From Gigaspora rosea (Eukaryota; Glomeromycota; Glomeromycetes; Diversisporales; Gigasporaceae), in the NCBI GenBank assembly GCA_003550325.1, contig QKWP01000139.1, positions 270,298 to 334,297 of the forward strand: a stretch of DNA of 64,000 nt. Reading direction: 5' to 3'. A program made the position numbers and the translations under genes. The notes below the pieces were generated by a model. That model worked only from the letters and a program-made list of their open reading frames with translations, had not been told where the DNA came from and did no database searches. Positions 21,243-33,300 of the stretch are shown piece by piece; the stretch's first letter is position 1; each line of letters opens with the position of its first letter.

Positions 21243-24200
21243 GTGATTAAAGTAGCATGCCACAATATTAATGGGGTTAAAAATAATAGAGGCAAATTAG
21301 AAGCATTATTAGGTTGGGCATGTGAAAAGGACATTGAAATATTAGGGATAGTAGAAACGAATGCAAATGAAAAGAATTTGAAGTATCTATTGGAAGGAAA
21401 GAATTTTAAGGGTTCTTGGACAAAAGATAAGATTAAAAAAAGGAAAGGGTCAGGTGTCGGCATATTGGTTAGTAAGAGATGGGAAAGGCATTTAGGAAAA
21501 GTTATATGGTTTAAGGAGTATATGATAGAAGCAAGATTTTACTTTAGAAAGTTCAAGTTGATCATAATAGTAGTCTACATTCCTCCCAATGACAAGGAAG
21601 TTGCAAAAAAGATTCAGCAAAAAGTGGGCACAAAATTTTTGGAGCGTTCTACTAATGCACATTTTATAGTGATGGGTGATTTCAATCACATAGTATATAA
21701 GGAGCTTGATAGGGTGGGACCAAGCGGAGTTACATCGACGAAGCTCTTACCATTACATAAATGGTTTAAAAATCAGGGATTTATTGAGGCTTTTAGAGCG
21801 TTAAATCCTGGTTTTAAGAATTTTACCTGGTCTGGTCAAGATTCAAAGTCCAGAATTGATCAGATCTGGATATCGGAAGATTTGAGCCTTTGGGCTATGC
21901 AAGGCTAAAATTAAAGAAGCTGAATTAATCACAGCGAGTGATCACGAAATAGTAACAGCAGAGATTTCATGTAAACGATGGATAAAGTTATGTAATTTGA
22001 TGGAGGAAAAAAGAAAAACTCCAGCAAGAGTAGTGTATATGTATGATAAAGCAACGGAGGAGAGTTGGGAGAATTATCAAAATGACCTTGAAGTGTTCTT
22101 GAAGAAAAACAAGGGCTTAAGTAAATGTTTTGAAAATGAATCAAAAGATAGTATCAATACTATATGGGACATTATTTACAATGGTATCAAGTATGCTGCA
22201 AACAAGAACTTACCCAAAAAGAAGTTAGTCAAGGAGGAGAGTAGCAAGAAACAGAAATCTCAGAAAACGGAACTGCATAAAACAAGTATACAGTTGAGTA
22301 AAATTATAAGTAAAATCAGGAAGGTTGTGGCAGATAAACGTGTTTTTTGGAACCTAGAAGAGATGAACAAAGAAATTGTAGCAATAAATAAAAAGGGTTA
22401 TTGTGAAGTGCCAGTAGTAAAATCAGATAATGGAAAAGAGCTCGTATTGTGGCTGCAACATGCAAAGTTGAAGTGGAAAGGGCTAAGAGCACAAAAGAAG
22501 ATTGAGTTTGAGAAACAGTCAGAAAAAGAGATAAGAGATGCAATTGACAGAAGGTGTGAAAGAATCAATAGTAATATTGGAAAGATGTTGATTAGTTTGC
22601 TTGAAAAGCCAACCAATAAAATAAAAATTGATAGAGTGCTTGAACAAAAAGGAAATAGTTGGGGCTTAATAAATACACCAGAGCTAGTACTAGAAAAAAC
22701 AAGAGATCATTTCTGTGAACAATTTAGAGAAAGAGAAGTTGTACTAGATGAGAAGGTGTTCGAAGAATTTTATAGGCCATTGAAAGAGATGAAAGTTAAA
22801 TGGTACAATGATCTTGAGGAAGAGATTTCAGAAGAGAAATAGTCGAGTACAGTAAGAGACGTGAAGAGTAATACAGCTGCAGGAATTTCGGGAATAGGAT
22901 ATGTGTTGATCAAAAATGTTAGCAAAGAAACACAGAAAAATTTCACAAGATTTGCTAGCTTGTGCATGAAATATAGCTGTATACCAGACAAGTGGAAGGT
23001 TGCACAAATCTACCCAATTTCAAAGAGTGAAGATTGGGGTTATCAATTAAACAATATACGGCCGATAGCGCTTCTAGAGACATTTAGAAAATGTTTAACA
23101 AAAATCGTAACTAAAAGACGATTCAAAATAATGGTCGAGAAGGAGATATTGAAAGGGCCAAATTTTGCTGGACTACCTGGGTGTTTGATAGCAGAAGCAA
23201 TTCATTTAGTAGAAATGATTGTTGAAGAGGCAAAAGAAATAGAAAAGAGCTTTGGGTAGTCTTATAGGATATGAAAAAAGCATATGATTCGGTATTAATT
23301 AGAACTTTAAGATTTGCACTACAGAGAGTTAAGCTGCCAGAACAAGTAATTAGGTTCGTAGTAGATCTATTTAAAGGTAGAAAAGTTAAAATTTTAACTG
23401 AATTTGGCAACAAAAGAATTTGAAGCAGGAGACGGTATCAAACAAGGTGAAATAATCTCACCTTTAATATGGAGAATTTTTTATGATCTGCTTCTTCGAC
23501 GGATACAAGATGATACTGAACTTGGCTATAGAGTTCAACATAACGAGCTGTTAGATATTAGAACAAACTCGGTAAAAGTAAATGAAGTGCAGCAGGCAGC
23601 AGTAGCTTTTGCTAATGACACTACATGGATAGCTAGGAGTAAAAACCAGATGGAAAAGTTAATTCAAATCTCGCAAAGGTTTTTTAAGTTTAATGATATT
23701 TATATTAACAGCAAGAAGTCCAAGCTACTTGTTATAAATACTAGTATCCAGAAGGAAGAGAGATATATTGAAATTGGCAAGGAGCGAGTTCAAGCAGAAG
23801 ATAAGAAATCATTAGTTCGGGTGCTTGGAATTTGGCTAAGTAGTAGCACTAACGAATGGCAGTTAGAGAAAAAAGCAAAGTTGGTAGTAAGACAGTTTAT
23901 GTGGGCAATACGTTACAAGAAGATGACTATAAGTCAGCTAATTTATACGAACAATGCATGCTTAGTACCAAAATTAGCTTACTTATTACAGACTACCAAA
24001 TTATCTCAGACGAGAATTGAAAAAATTCACCAACCTGTTGTGAGGCTTATTAAAAATAAAATTGTGTTGTCTGCAATGACTGGGAACTATATTTTAACAC
24101 ATCAAGGTTTAGGAAGATGTAGATTGCTAGGACACGAAGTGTTAAGTCAACAAGTAGTAAGCTTGCAGAATAGACTCAATAGTGTGGATCAGGTTGGCAA

Positions 24201-26257
24201 ACTTACGAGATTAAGAATTAAACAAGGATATGCCTTAGCAGGTCTAGTAACAGAGCAGTAGGAGGATTTCAAAAATCACAGCTTACAAAAATTTGGAAGA
24301 ATAATTTAGCATGTCAGATTTTGGTCAAAGTAAAGAAATAGGAATTTCTATTAGAACGCGAAGAGATCATGGAGTGTTCCTGGTTTCGGACCAATGATAG
24401 AAGAATTGGTGGGAGAGAATTTTCGCTAAGGCATATGAAAGTATTAAGGAGTACAACCTTTATTATGTCAATCATTTGATTGAAGAAAATGGTGTTAAAA
24501 TAATAACTTGGAACAAATTTCGTGCTTTGAGAGCCAAATTTTCGCATGGTAGAAAAGCGAAATGGTTTGAAGAAATTGAGAAGAGACTTATTAAGCACCA
24601 GAGCACAAGGATAGTAGATGAGAGGTTTCAAGTTCAGGCAAAGAAGGTTTGTCAATGAAAACTTATGCATCAAAATTGACAGAGGACAAGAGGAAACATG
24701 AGTGGGTTGTACTAAATAATGAAAAAGGAGAGTCAGTTATAGGAAAAGTTAGAGAAAAGAAGAAGAAAAAGCTGCTAGTGGAAAGCTGGTCAGTAGATGA
24801 AGATAAAGAAAATAGAGTTCCCAAAGATGCAGAAATGTCGAGTTCTAAAAAAGGTCAAGATAAAAGTAAAGCAGATTGGTTTTGGGTTAAAAGAGAAAAC
24901 TTAATAGGAGTAGTACCAAAATTGGGTATTAAGCATGGTAAGAAAGTCCCAGTAATTACAAAAAAAATAGTAGGTTTTAAGGCAGAAAATGAGGAAAAGA
25001 GATATTCAAATCTGAGACAAGAATGGAGGATAATATATGTGTTTTTAGCTATGAAGAGTGTTTAATTAAGCAACAAGGTTTTGAAAGAGATTTAGAAGAG
25101 GAATTATTGGGACAGCTGAAAATTTTGACTAGAAGGTGGCAGCCCAGCTACTGTTTTTACACAGATGGGTTGTTAGTAAAGAGAGGTAGCTCTACTGCAA
25201 TGAGTGCAAGTTGGGTATTGGTCAATGAAGAGAATGAGAGTAGTATAATAGAAGGGAAAGTTAAGTTTTTAAGGTGGCCGTCATCGACAAAAGCAGAATT
25301 AGTTGCAGTATTAATGGTAGTGTTAATATCATTGAGTAACAGTAGAATAGTAATTAGATTAGATAGTGCTGCTGCAATTGCAAGTCTAGAATGCACGACC
25401 AGATTAGATGATATTAAAAGTTGGAGTAGGAAAAAGAATTATAAGTTAGTATCCAAAATCAAAGATTTATACAAGTTGAAAGGTATTAAGTTGGATTTGA
25501 TTAAGGTTAAGGCTCATAGCAGATTCAGTGGAATGAGAAAGCCGATGAATTAGCAAAAGAAGGAGCATCATTGAAGAGAGCTTCTGATTTGAAACTAGAA
25601 GGCAATTGTAGATACCCGTACAAGATGTATTGGAAGGAGCTACCAGTAGAAGAACTGGCAAAAAGCTAATGAAGGTAGTTTTAAATATGAGACTCAGAGC
25701 AGAATGGAGAAGCTCAAGTGTAATGCAATCTTTTGAGGAAGACAGTGAGCCGAGGCACCATTGGTCAAGGTTCTGGAAACAGAACAAGCAAAGAATGGGA
25801 GTAAAATGCAAGTCACTTGAAGCAAGTGGTAGGATGGCCTTTAGGCTTAATGCCTGAGTAATAAAGTGCTGGTTTTGACCATACTTAGAAAAAGAAACCC
25901 CGAAATATATAGTGTGTTGCTTGTCAGAAGGAAAACGAGACTCTCGATCATTTGACAGTATATAAAATGTATGATTGGTACTGGGAGATGATTAAGGAGG
26001 TTGCCAGTGAAGGTGCTTGGAAGAAACTTGATGATTCAAGTAAGGTTTTATTACCCAAGCCCGAGTTTAAGAAGATTATTTTTGGCCCGACAAGAGAAAT
26101 AAGAAGAAGCTGGCGGAAGAGTCATATTAGAGGTTTGCTTATCAATAATATGGTAGACGAGTTATGTAAAGCTAAGATCAGTAAAAAAGAAGTCTATCGA
26201 TGCTTGGATTTTTATTCTAGAATCGTTGAGGAGTATTTTTATGAAGAAATATGGTAA
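21243..26257 (+). pseudogene. LINE ORF2: endonuclease, reverse transcriptase, RNase H (several frameshifts)
   Basis: Endonuclease at 21243-21908: VACHNINGVKNN, VETNAN, VVYIPPND, VMGDFNHI, SRIDQIWIS. Reverse transcriptase: NNIRPIALLE at ~23055, DMKKAYDSV at ~23270 (motif A), GDGIKQGEIISPLIW at ~23430 (motif B), and VAFANDTTW at ~23610 where YxDD should be; the first catalytic Asp is Asn. RNase H: CFYTDG at ~25155, KAELVAVL, RLDSAAAI, and IKVKAHS then an ADELAKEGA stretch in another frame after a one-base loss near 25530. A CVACQKENETLDHL zinc-type motif lies near 25915 before MYDWYWEMIKE. Open pieces fall in all three frames (21243, 21997-24261, 24476, 24649, 25023, 25630, 25952), so it cannot make a full protein. 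Confidence 0.88.
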
Positions 26258-26869
26258 AGACGATATAAAGAAGTAAATCAGTAGAAGAAAGTTAACAGAA
26301 TTTCAAGAAATGACAAGCGCAAGAAGTGTGACAAAGGGTTTTCTTCAAGGAAAGTTACACTTTCTAATGGAATTCTAGGTGAAGAAAGTTTGTCGAATAA
26401 TGGAGTTAAAGATGATTATCATCAAAGAAGGAAAGATTTAGTTGAAAGTTTGTTTTCTCAAGGGGTAGAAGATAGAATTGTAAATAGTGTTGTACCATTT
26501 TGGTTTGGTTTGTAAGATAGCCAAGTAGCCAAGATAAAATTTCTGGGTCATACGTGACTTAGTGCGACAGGTCGCATCTGGGTACAGATTAAGATAGCTG
26601 GATGATGCCGGGCTTGCAATTGCAAAATAGTAACTACTAGAATTAGCTTAATTAGTTGATTCAAGTTGCATTTAAGCACCGACAAGACTGTCAAAGAAAT
26701 AAAAAAAATATATATAATTTGTGCATGCCAAAGCACAGAAATTATTATTGTTAAATGCAAAAAAAAAACTAAAAAATAAAAAAGTGCGCGTCAATGCACG
26801 AAAATTATAGTCATTAAGAATCTTAATAATCATCACGTTAATGCACGGAATTATGATCGTTAAGGATCT
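26258..26869 (+). other. LINE 3' region and start of dyad repeat
   Basis: Non-coding. Contains GTGCATGCCAAAGCACAG and two A-rich tracts (26700-26715, 26757-26780), the likely 3' end of the LINE, then the first diffuse copies of the 24-bp repeat. Confidence 0.5.
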
Positions 26870-27392
26870 TAATGATCATCAGCATGATCATAAAATTATC
26901 ATTAAGAACATTAACGATTATGCATGTTAATGCACAGAAATTGTGATCATTAAGGAATCTTAACAATATGATCATAAAAATCTTAACAATATGAACATTA
27001 AGAATTTTAATGATATGATCATTAAGAATCTTAATGATATGATAGTTAAGATTCTTAATGATATGATCATTAAGATTCTTAATGATATGATTGTTAAGAT
27101 TCTTAATGATATGATCGTTAAGATTCTTAACGATATGGTCGTTAAGATTCTTAATGATATAATTGTTAAGAATCTTAATGATGTGATCGTTAAGATTCTT
27201 AATGATATGATCATTAAGAATCTTAATGATATGATTGTTAAGAATCTTAATGATATGATCATTAAGAATCTTAACAATATGATCGTTAAGAATCTTAACG
27301 ATATGATCATAAAGAATGACATTAAGAATCTTAATAATATGGTCACTAATATTCTTAATGATATGATCATTAAGAATCTTAAAGAATGCATA

Positions 27393-27882
27393 TCAGCGGA
27401 TTGGCATAGTTGGGTAAATCGACCAATCATGATCAAGGATTATCAAAATAATTTTGCTCGAAAATTTATTATAGAGCGAATTTCACAAAAACGGCCTTTT
27501 TAACCAGCTTTGCATTTATAATTAAGTACGTAGAACATTATGAAATTCAAGTATTTAATTATAAGCCAAAAGTAGATTAAAAAGGCCATTTTTTTGAAAA
27601 TTAGCATCTGAATTTACCCTTGATAGTTACCAACCCATCTTACAATGCCCAACCCATCCTAAAACACCCGAGTATTTCAACAAACGGTAAAAGTACTTCT
27701 TTCTACAGCTTAGCATAGCTCTTTTATTGGATTTTTTTGGGGGTTTTAACTTGTCTAGACGTCGAAGAAGCCCTTTTGTTAGTTGTAACAAGTGCTTCAT
27801 TTGTTAGTTTTCAACGTCACTTAGGAGCAAATTTTCATGTAACAGTTTATTGAAAAAAGGCCCAATTATGCTGATCCGCTGA
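27393..27882. mobile_element. MITE inserted in the minisatellite
   Basis: Ends read TCAGCGGATTGGCATAGTTG inward at the left; the right end is a near-complement (CAATTATGCTGATCCGCTGA). TA flanks both sides (27391-27392, 27883-27884), as for Tc1/mariner-derived MITEs. A second, inner inverted repeat (AACGGCCTTTTTAA at 27490, TTAAAAAGGCC at 27575) suggests another insertion inside. Minisatellite copies flank it on both sides. Confidence 0.75.
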
Positions 27883-28028
27883 TATGGATCATTAAGATTC
27901 TTAACGATATGATCTTTAAGAACAATTGTTAAGAATCTTAACGATATGATTATTAGAATTTTAACGATATGATCGTTAAAAACGATCGTTAAGAATCTTA
28001 ATGATATGATCATTAAAAATCTTATAGC

Positions 28029-28250
28029 CTTTGCAAAAAAGTGTGACCCTGTGATTTCACGGTGATGATAGCGGAGAAATTTCTGAGATTTTAATTATTA
28101 TTGATCGTAATTTTCAATCAATGACGTCTATATTTTATCTAAAATCTTTAAAATTCTTAAAGAATCGAAAAATCCACAAGAATTGGCTGATTTCTCATGA
28201 TTTTTATATGATATTATGATCTGCAAAGGTCACGCATTTTTGCAAAGTGC
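28029..28250. mobile_element. Tc1-type MITE related to the 3849-8602 element
   Basis: Ends CTTTGCAAAAAAGTGTGACC and the complement of GGTCACGCATTTTTGCAAAG. They resemble the GGTTTGCAGAAAGGTGTGAC ends of the larger Tc1-like element. About 220 bp, no ORF, inside the dyad repeat region. Confidence 0.65.
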
Positions 28251-28609
28251 AATAATAATATGATCGTTAAGAATCTTAACGATTGTGCACTTCAATGTAC
28301 AAAATTGTGATCGTTAAAGAATCTTAACGATTGTGATGACCATGACGTCAGTGCACTGAAATTATGATCATTAAGAATCTTAATGATTGTGCACGTCAGT
28401 GCACGAAAATTATAATCGTTAAGAATCTTAACAATTGTGCACGTCAGTACTTATCCTTTACAAAATATTTCTGATGAAGCGAATAGTAAAGTTTTCATAG
28501 TATTTCATATTATCAATATATTTATTTAATATTTTTTCATGTCATTAAATCAGTCAACAACATGATAGACGAAAGTAATAGTTTCATATAAAACTTGTCT
28601 AATCTGGTA

Positions 28610-29078
28610 ATGGTTTGTCAAACCTATAAAAATGTTGAGCAAAATACGATTGAAGCCATTTATAAATTCCCTTTTAACGAAGTTGCAGCAGTATGTGGAT
28701 TTGAAGCTGAGGTAGATGTAAGTAGATGTAAAGAAAAAAATTAAAGGAATAGTTAAGGAAGTAAAGCAAGCGGCAAAGGAATATGATGAGGCTATTCAAG
28801 TTATTACCATAATAGTTCGTTGAATGTTTATACAGCAAGGTCATGGAGCTTATTTACTCGAAGAACATATTTTCCAATGCTCCATTAGTAATGTCATGGC
28901 TGATCAAACTGTTTATCATCAGAATTACATATGATGCTGAATCTGAAAGTATTCGTTTTGTTTTTACTACTGCTATCACTCCACGATATGGTTCATCCAG
29001 TTATTCTCCTACAAATGATAGAAAGAAATTTATACTGGTGTTGAAATGTCTTATTCTGACAAGACTGATTACTATTTA
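28610..29078 (+). pseudogene. VIT-domain (vault/inter-alpha-trypsin type) protein fragment
   Basis: Frame pieces in order read VCQTYKNVEQNTIEAIYKF then PFNEVAAVCGFEAEVD, then KKIKGIVKEVKQAAKEYDEA in another frame, then QGHGAYLLEEHIF, then IRITYDAESESIRFVF and TTAITPRYGSSS. This is the order and spacing of a VIT domain, usually found N-terminal to a von Willebrand A domain. Breaks include a duplicated GTAGATGTAA near 28715 and a frame change near 28925. A 36-bp GTTATT...ACAG stretch before QGHGAY may be an intron remnant. No vWA domain follows; unit B starts within 30 bp. A host gene fragment captured at the edge of the duplicated unit. Confidence 0.75.
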
Positions 29079-29104
29079 AAACTTGTATTTACGTGTAGTA
29101 TGAC

Positions 29105-31350
29105 TTTTATTGTTTTATTTACGTATTTACTACATACAGTATTTCAAATATTATTCTACAATTTGTCAACGGTAATAATATTGTTGAGCTTTATATGTTG
29201 AAAAATTTAATGTAAAAAAAAATCAACATAGTAATACTGTGCGTTAGTGCGATAACAAATATCAATAGCAAAAGTATGAAACAACTTGAACAATACTATA
29301 ATTAATAACCAGCGCAAAAAAAATAGAGGTTTGGAATGATCATTTTTACTATTTAAATTTATTTCTTGAATACAATAAACATGTTAAAAATACTTTCTAT
29401 AATTAAATTTTAAGTAATATCCATATATTTTGACTAGTATTTGAAATTGACTTACACAAGATGCATATGTAAAATAGTTTTTTTAATGTGCAAGTATTTT
29501 ATAAAAGTTTAAAAAATGGTGCACAAAATTTTATTATATATATACATTTATGTAAAAACTAGTAACTTTTATTCTAAATTTTGTACTAATTCGATTTATT
29601 TATTGAGTCACTTGAGAACGCTTATTATAATGGTTAGAGCTAGGGTTGGGGCATGGGTAAAAAAATCGGTATGCATGCCTTGGCTTGAGGCATGCCCTAT
29701 GGGAATGCCCGAATAAATCACATGATGACAAATTAACCAATCAAAATCGTTTATAATTATAGCTTAAAAGCCCATAGCCGACCAATCATAATCAAATATT
29801 TCATATGATTTACTATATAGACGTTCATTGAAGATTGTTAAATACGTCTTTTCCAAGCTTAGCTTTCTTTTTTTCAAGCCTCATTTTATTAGGTGGATAC
29901 TTTTTAAGATGCCCGAACTTGGCATAATTGTTATATATCTTTTTTGATATACGCAATACCATGAAAACCATAAAGTATTAGGTTTAATGTATACTCATGC
30001 AATTTGGGCTTTTATTATTGAGGTACTTCATTATTTTTGTAAGGTGCATGTTATTTGGAATGAGATAGGCTTTTGGATCGAATAATTTATAAGTTTAGAT
30101 ACGAGAAAGACAAACGAATAAGTTTACCATAACCATTATTTTATAGGATTATTGTAACAGATTAAAATGAAATCAGATTAAAATGAAATATGTATAATAT
30201 GAAAAAAAATTGACAAACCAACAGTGCTTGTTATCAATTGCAAGAGTAAATATCTAGAGATTTTTTTGTTTAATATAAGAATAAAGAATAAAAAATAAAA
30301 AAAATTGCTATTGTAGTGTATTTGATTTTGACCAATAGGATTGAACGATTGTATCATGTGACATGGCATGCATTGGCATGCCCTCTAGGGCATGCCCATG
30401 CCCCTGTGCCCCCAACCCTAGTTAGAGCAATAATCCAAATTTTAGGTTAGTTCTGGACATATTATTTAGTATCCTCAATTTTTAATTACCTAGTAGGTTT
30501 CTTAAGATATAATACCCAGTGTTAAACACACTGGTATCAATTACCCAAATTATTTTTCAAACAATGGAAATTAAAAATAAAATTGTTAACTAATAATTGA
30601 CAAATTTTGATAACATAGCTAATATTTTTTAAATTTTCCAATATTATAAAATGTTGCGAACGATTGTGAAAATTTAAGCCCTAACAAATTCACCTATACT
30701 CTTTTATTAATAACTCTAATCATAAATCCTAACTTAATAAAAAAGTTGACAAAAGAGGACCTAAAAAATTTTAAAAATCGTATACGTATACGTAAAATAG
30801 AACCCAATTTCACTATCATCCGATTTTACAATAATCAATAACAGAAATCTTTGATACCTGGGGTGCTCTCAAGCGTCATTCTTAATGTGATTAGCTAATT
30901 ATATTTACATAAAATTTTTAGGGAATTGATGGTTGTACCCAAAATTTGATATTTATATCTCTTATGAAATTAAAGATTTTTTTTCTTACCAATGACCAGA
31001 TCAAATTCAATGTTAACATTTGAAAAAATCTAAAACATAGCAACGATAAAAGCTTATGTCAACATCATTTATCAGAACCATATATATCTAATTAATGTAT
31101 ACAGTATCTATGATCCTTGTTTTATAAACAAATACACAATCATATAAAGCTTAATCTTATAGATGATAGTATGTTTTTTTTAAAAAAAAATCAAATTAAG
31201 GCTAATTCGTGATTAAATTATAAACTATTGGTATAGTATTTTTATAAATAAAATAAAAAAATAACATTAATACTTAAAATAAAAAATCTACATACGAAAA
31301 TCTTTTTTTTTAAAAAATATCTATATATGAAAATTTTTTTTTAAAAAAAA
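29105..31350 (-). repeat. Conserved 3' flank of the kinase unit (copy B), split by a hAT MITE
   Basis: Inverted match to 1617-3160 and 46341-47860. Landmarks CAACATAGTAATACTGTGCG (29223) and GTATACGTATACG (30780) are in the expected order. The only large difference is the 780-bp insertion at 29641-30420. Confidence 0.8.
29641..30420. mobile_element. hAT MITE with 8-bp target duplication
   Basis: Ends are TAGGGTTGGGG and its complement CCCCAACCCTA, matching the TAGGG-type ends of hAT elements. The 8-bp duplication GTTAGAGC lies at 29633-29640 and 30421-30428. Other copies of the flank read GTTAGAGC once, uninterrupted (for example near 58157). Subterminal repeats of GGCATGCCC/GGGCATGCC occur at both ends. 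No coding capacity. Confidence 0.9.
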
Positions 31351-32520
31351 ATATCAAGAGTCATCAGGAATATCAATGAGTCAATCTCCTTACTGAGTAG
31401 AGTTATTTTAGAGAATTTTTCAGTAATTTCACGCTTGTTGATAAACTTGCTTTCACTGTTAAACATATTCTTATAGTACGAATCTTCAATATTCTCAAGT
31501 ATTGATTTAGATTCATTTAATTCAAATAAAACTTTTTCATCATTTTGCCATTAATCAAAAATTTCACAAAGATCATTTGCTGATGAACGTTTCTCAGAAT
31601 TTTTATCCCAACATTTTTTATAAGGTTTACGTAACATTGTGGTGCTTCATTATTAACAGCAGGTCTTAAATTACAGTAACACATTAAAAAACAATGTTGT
31701 GACATAGAAAGTTTTTGATTATACGATATAGCTTTTCCATATAAAATTTCCCACATAATTATACCAAATGAATAAATATCGAATGCTTTAGTATACGGTT
31801 GATTGTTCAAAACTTCTGGTGCAGCGTATGGTAAAATTCCATAAATTTCACAATATTTTGATTTTGAAATTATATTAGTGGATATTGAAAGTCAAAAATT
31901 GGCAATATAAGCACTTTTAAAATTATTTAGTAGTATATTTCTACTATGTAAATCCTGATGAATAAGATCATGAGAATGAATTATCTGAAGATCTGATGCA
32001 ATACATTGTAACAGATTTAATTTATCTTTCCAATTCATTTGCGATATATTATGTAAATTTTGTTGCAAACTGCCTTTTGAAGCATATTCCATGACAAGTA
32101 TATAATCACCAAAAGCTTTATCTTTTGATATACCAAATCATTTTAAAAATGTTGGATCTTTAAGTCCAATATCACAATAGGCTTTTATCTAATTAATAAA
32201 AATATTCAATTATTTAATATAAATAATAAATAATGAATAACATACACTAATTAGTAAAATATTTAGTAAAAATTACCTCATTTATAAATTCTTCATGATA
32301 ATTATTTGATTCATGCAATAATTTAAGCGCAACAGATCTGTTCAATTGTTGATCAAACCAAATACAGTTGCAAATCCACCTTTACCTATCTTTGCAATAC
32401 TTTTAAAATCATCATAAGGAATCCACGATAACTGATATTGATTTCTGTCAAAATCTTTTTAAATTATCATCGATTTCAAGATTTTGCAGCCAGTCACATT
32501 TATTCGCTACTGAGATTTAT
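31350..32520 (-). pseudogene. TKL-type protein kinase, copy B, decayed
   Basis: Same two-exon layout as copy E (intron about 32191-32279). Exon 2 pieces are MEYASKGSLQQNLHNISQ (32092 down) and NNQPYTKAFDIYSFGIIM (31810 down). The catalytic loop reads HQDLHSRN instead of HRDLHSGN, and the DLG aspartate is replaced (IANF). Several frame breaks and stops separate the pieces, including the one ending the 31517-31810 frame. Both catalytic residues are lost, so this is a clear pseudogene. Its Sel1 partner is 10 kb away at 42600-43654. Confidence 0.88.
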
Positions 32521-33130
32521 TTATTAAATTAATTAATTATAGATTTTAAAAATTATAAAGTATTATAATAATGATAAGGAATCCTTTATATAGTGCACCG
32601 TGCACTCAGTGCACCCTTTAATATCTTAACATTTTACTAGGGTAACCCCTATTATGTTACTAAGCAAAAATACTCATCTCGCAATTTTACTAGAGTAACC
32701 CCTATTGTGTTACTAAGCAAAAATGCTTTTCTTGCAATTTTACTATAAATCCAACCCTAATCCTAATTCTAATCCTAACTTTAATCCTAATTTTAATTTA
32801 ATTTTTAACTTTTATTATACTATTATAGCTACTAAAATACTATATTTATAGGGGTGCACTGAGTGCACCGGTGCATCGTAATGCAAACACTCAGCTCGGC
32901 TTGGCTCATGGCTTGCATTGACCAAGCCAAGCTGATTTTTCAGCTCCAAGGTCAGAGCCAAGCTGTTTGTAAGCTGATTAAACCTTGAGCTGAGCTGAGC
33001 CAAAAGCTGCTACTCTATATAAGGAAACTTTCTAATCAGACACAAACACGAATTCTAATATTTAAAATTGAAAATTAGTATTCGATGTTTTTTTTTCGTT
33101 TTCTTACCTCTAATATAAACTTGTCTGGGG

Positions 33131-33300
33131 TAGGGTGCAGACAGGCTGGGTCAGGCTGGGCCTGCTTAGACCTGAAACTCAGCCCGAAAATTATTTGTAA
33201 GCCTGAGCCCGACCCGTAAAAAAAAAAGCCTAAGAAATAAAGCGGGCTGGGCCTTTTTTAAAACTATGCCCAACCCGGCCTGGCCTGGCCTGGCCCGCGG
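33131..33300. repeat. GC-rich hAT-like end, unpaired
   Basis: Begins TAGGGTGCAGACAGGCTGGG and contains repeated GGGCTGGGCC and GCCTGGCCTGGCC runs, unlike the AT-rich surroundings. It looks like one subterminal end of a hAT-family element. I found no partner with a matching target duplication. Confidence 0.5.

Larger units (their letters stand above)
18600..26790 (+). mobile_element. LINE (non-LTR retrotransposon) with APE endonuclease, RT and RNase H; decayed
   Basis: Order: A-rich 5' leader (~18600-19541, with repeated AACTCCAA-type motifs), ORF1 region (19542-21142), ORF2 (21243-26257) with endonuclease, reverse transcriptase, RNase H and a C-terminal zinc-binding motif, then a 3' tail ending in A-rich sequence near 26756-26790. 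The presence of RNase H suggests the Tad/I group rather than L1. Both ends are approximate; no target duplication could be fixed. Base use is purine-rich on the coding strand, unlike the flanks. Many frame changes show it is an old copy. Confidence 0.9.
26870..28440. repeat. 24-bp dyad minisatellite (ATGATCATTAAGAATCTTA), interrupted by two MITEs
   Basis: The unit is ATGATC(A/G)TTAAGAATCTTAA and variants, spaced 24 bp. It is self-complementary around AAGAATCTT apart from the centre. The dense part is 26990-27390. Further copies lie at 27885-28022 and 28255-28440, where they alternate with GTGCACGTCAGTGCAC. Because 24 is a multiple of three and the unit is nearly palindromic, both strands are open (170 codons on +, 154 on -), giving an 8-residue repeat (MIIKNLND). 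I do not consider this a gene. Confidence 0.9.

Noticed and set aside
20664-25811. Many minus-strand ORFs within the LINE
   Set aside because: The coding strand is purine-rich, so its complement rarely has stops; peptides are Leu/Phe/Ser-rich without domains.
26972-27503. Repeat proteins of 154 and 170 codons on opposite strands
   Set aside because: By-product of a 24-bp near-palindromic minisatellite; no start context or conserved domain.
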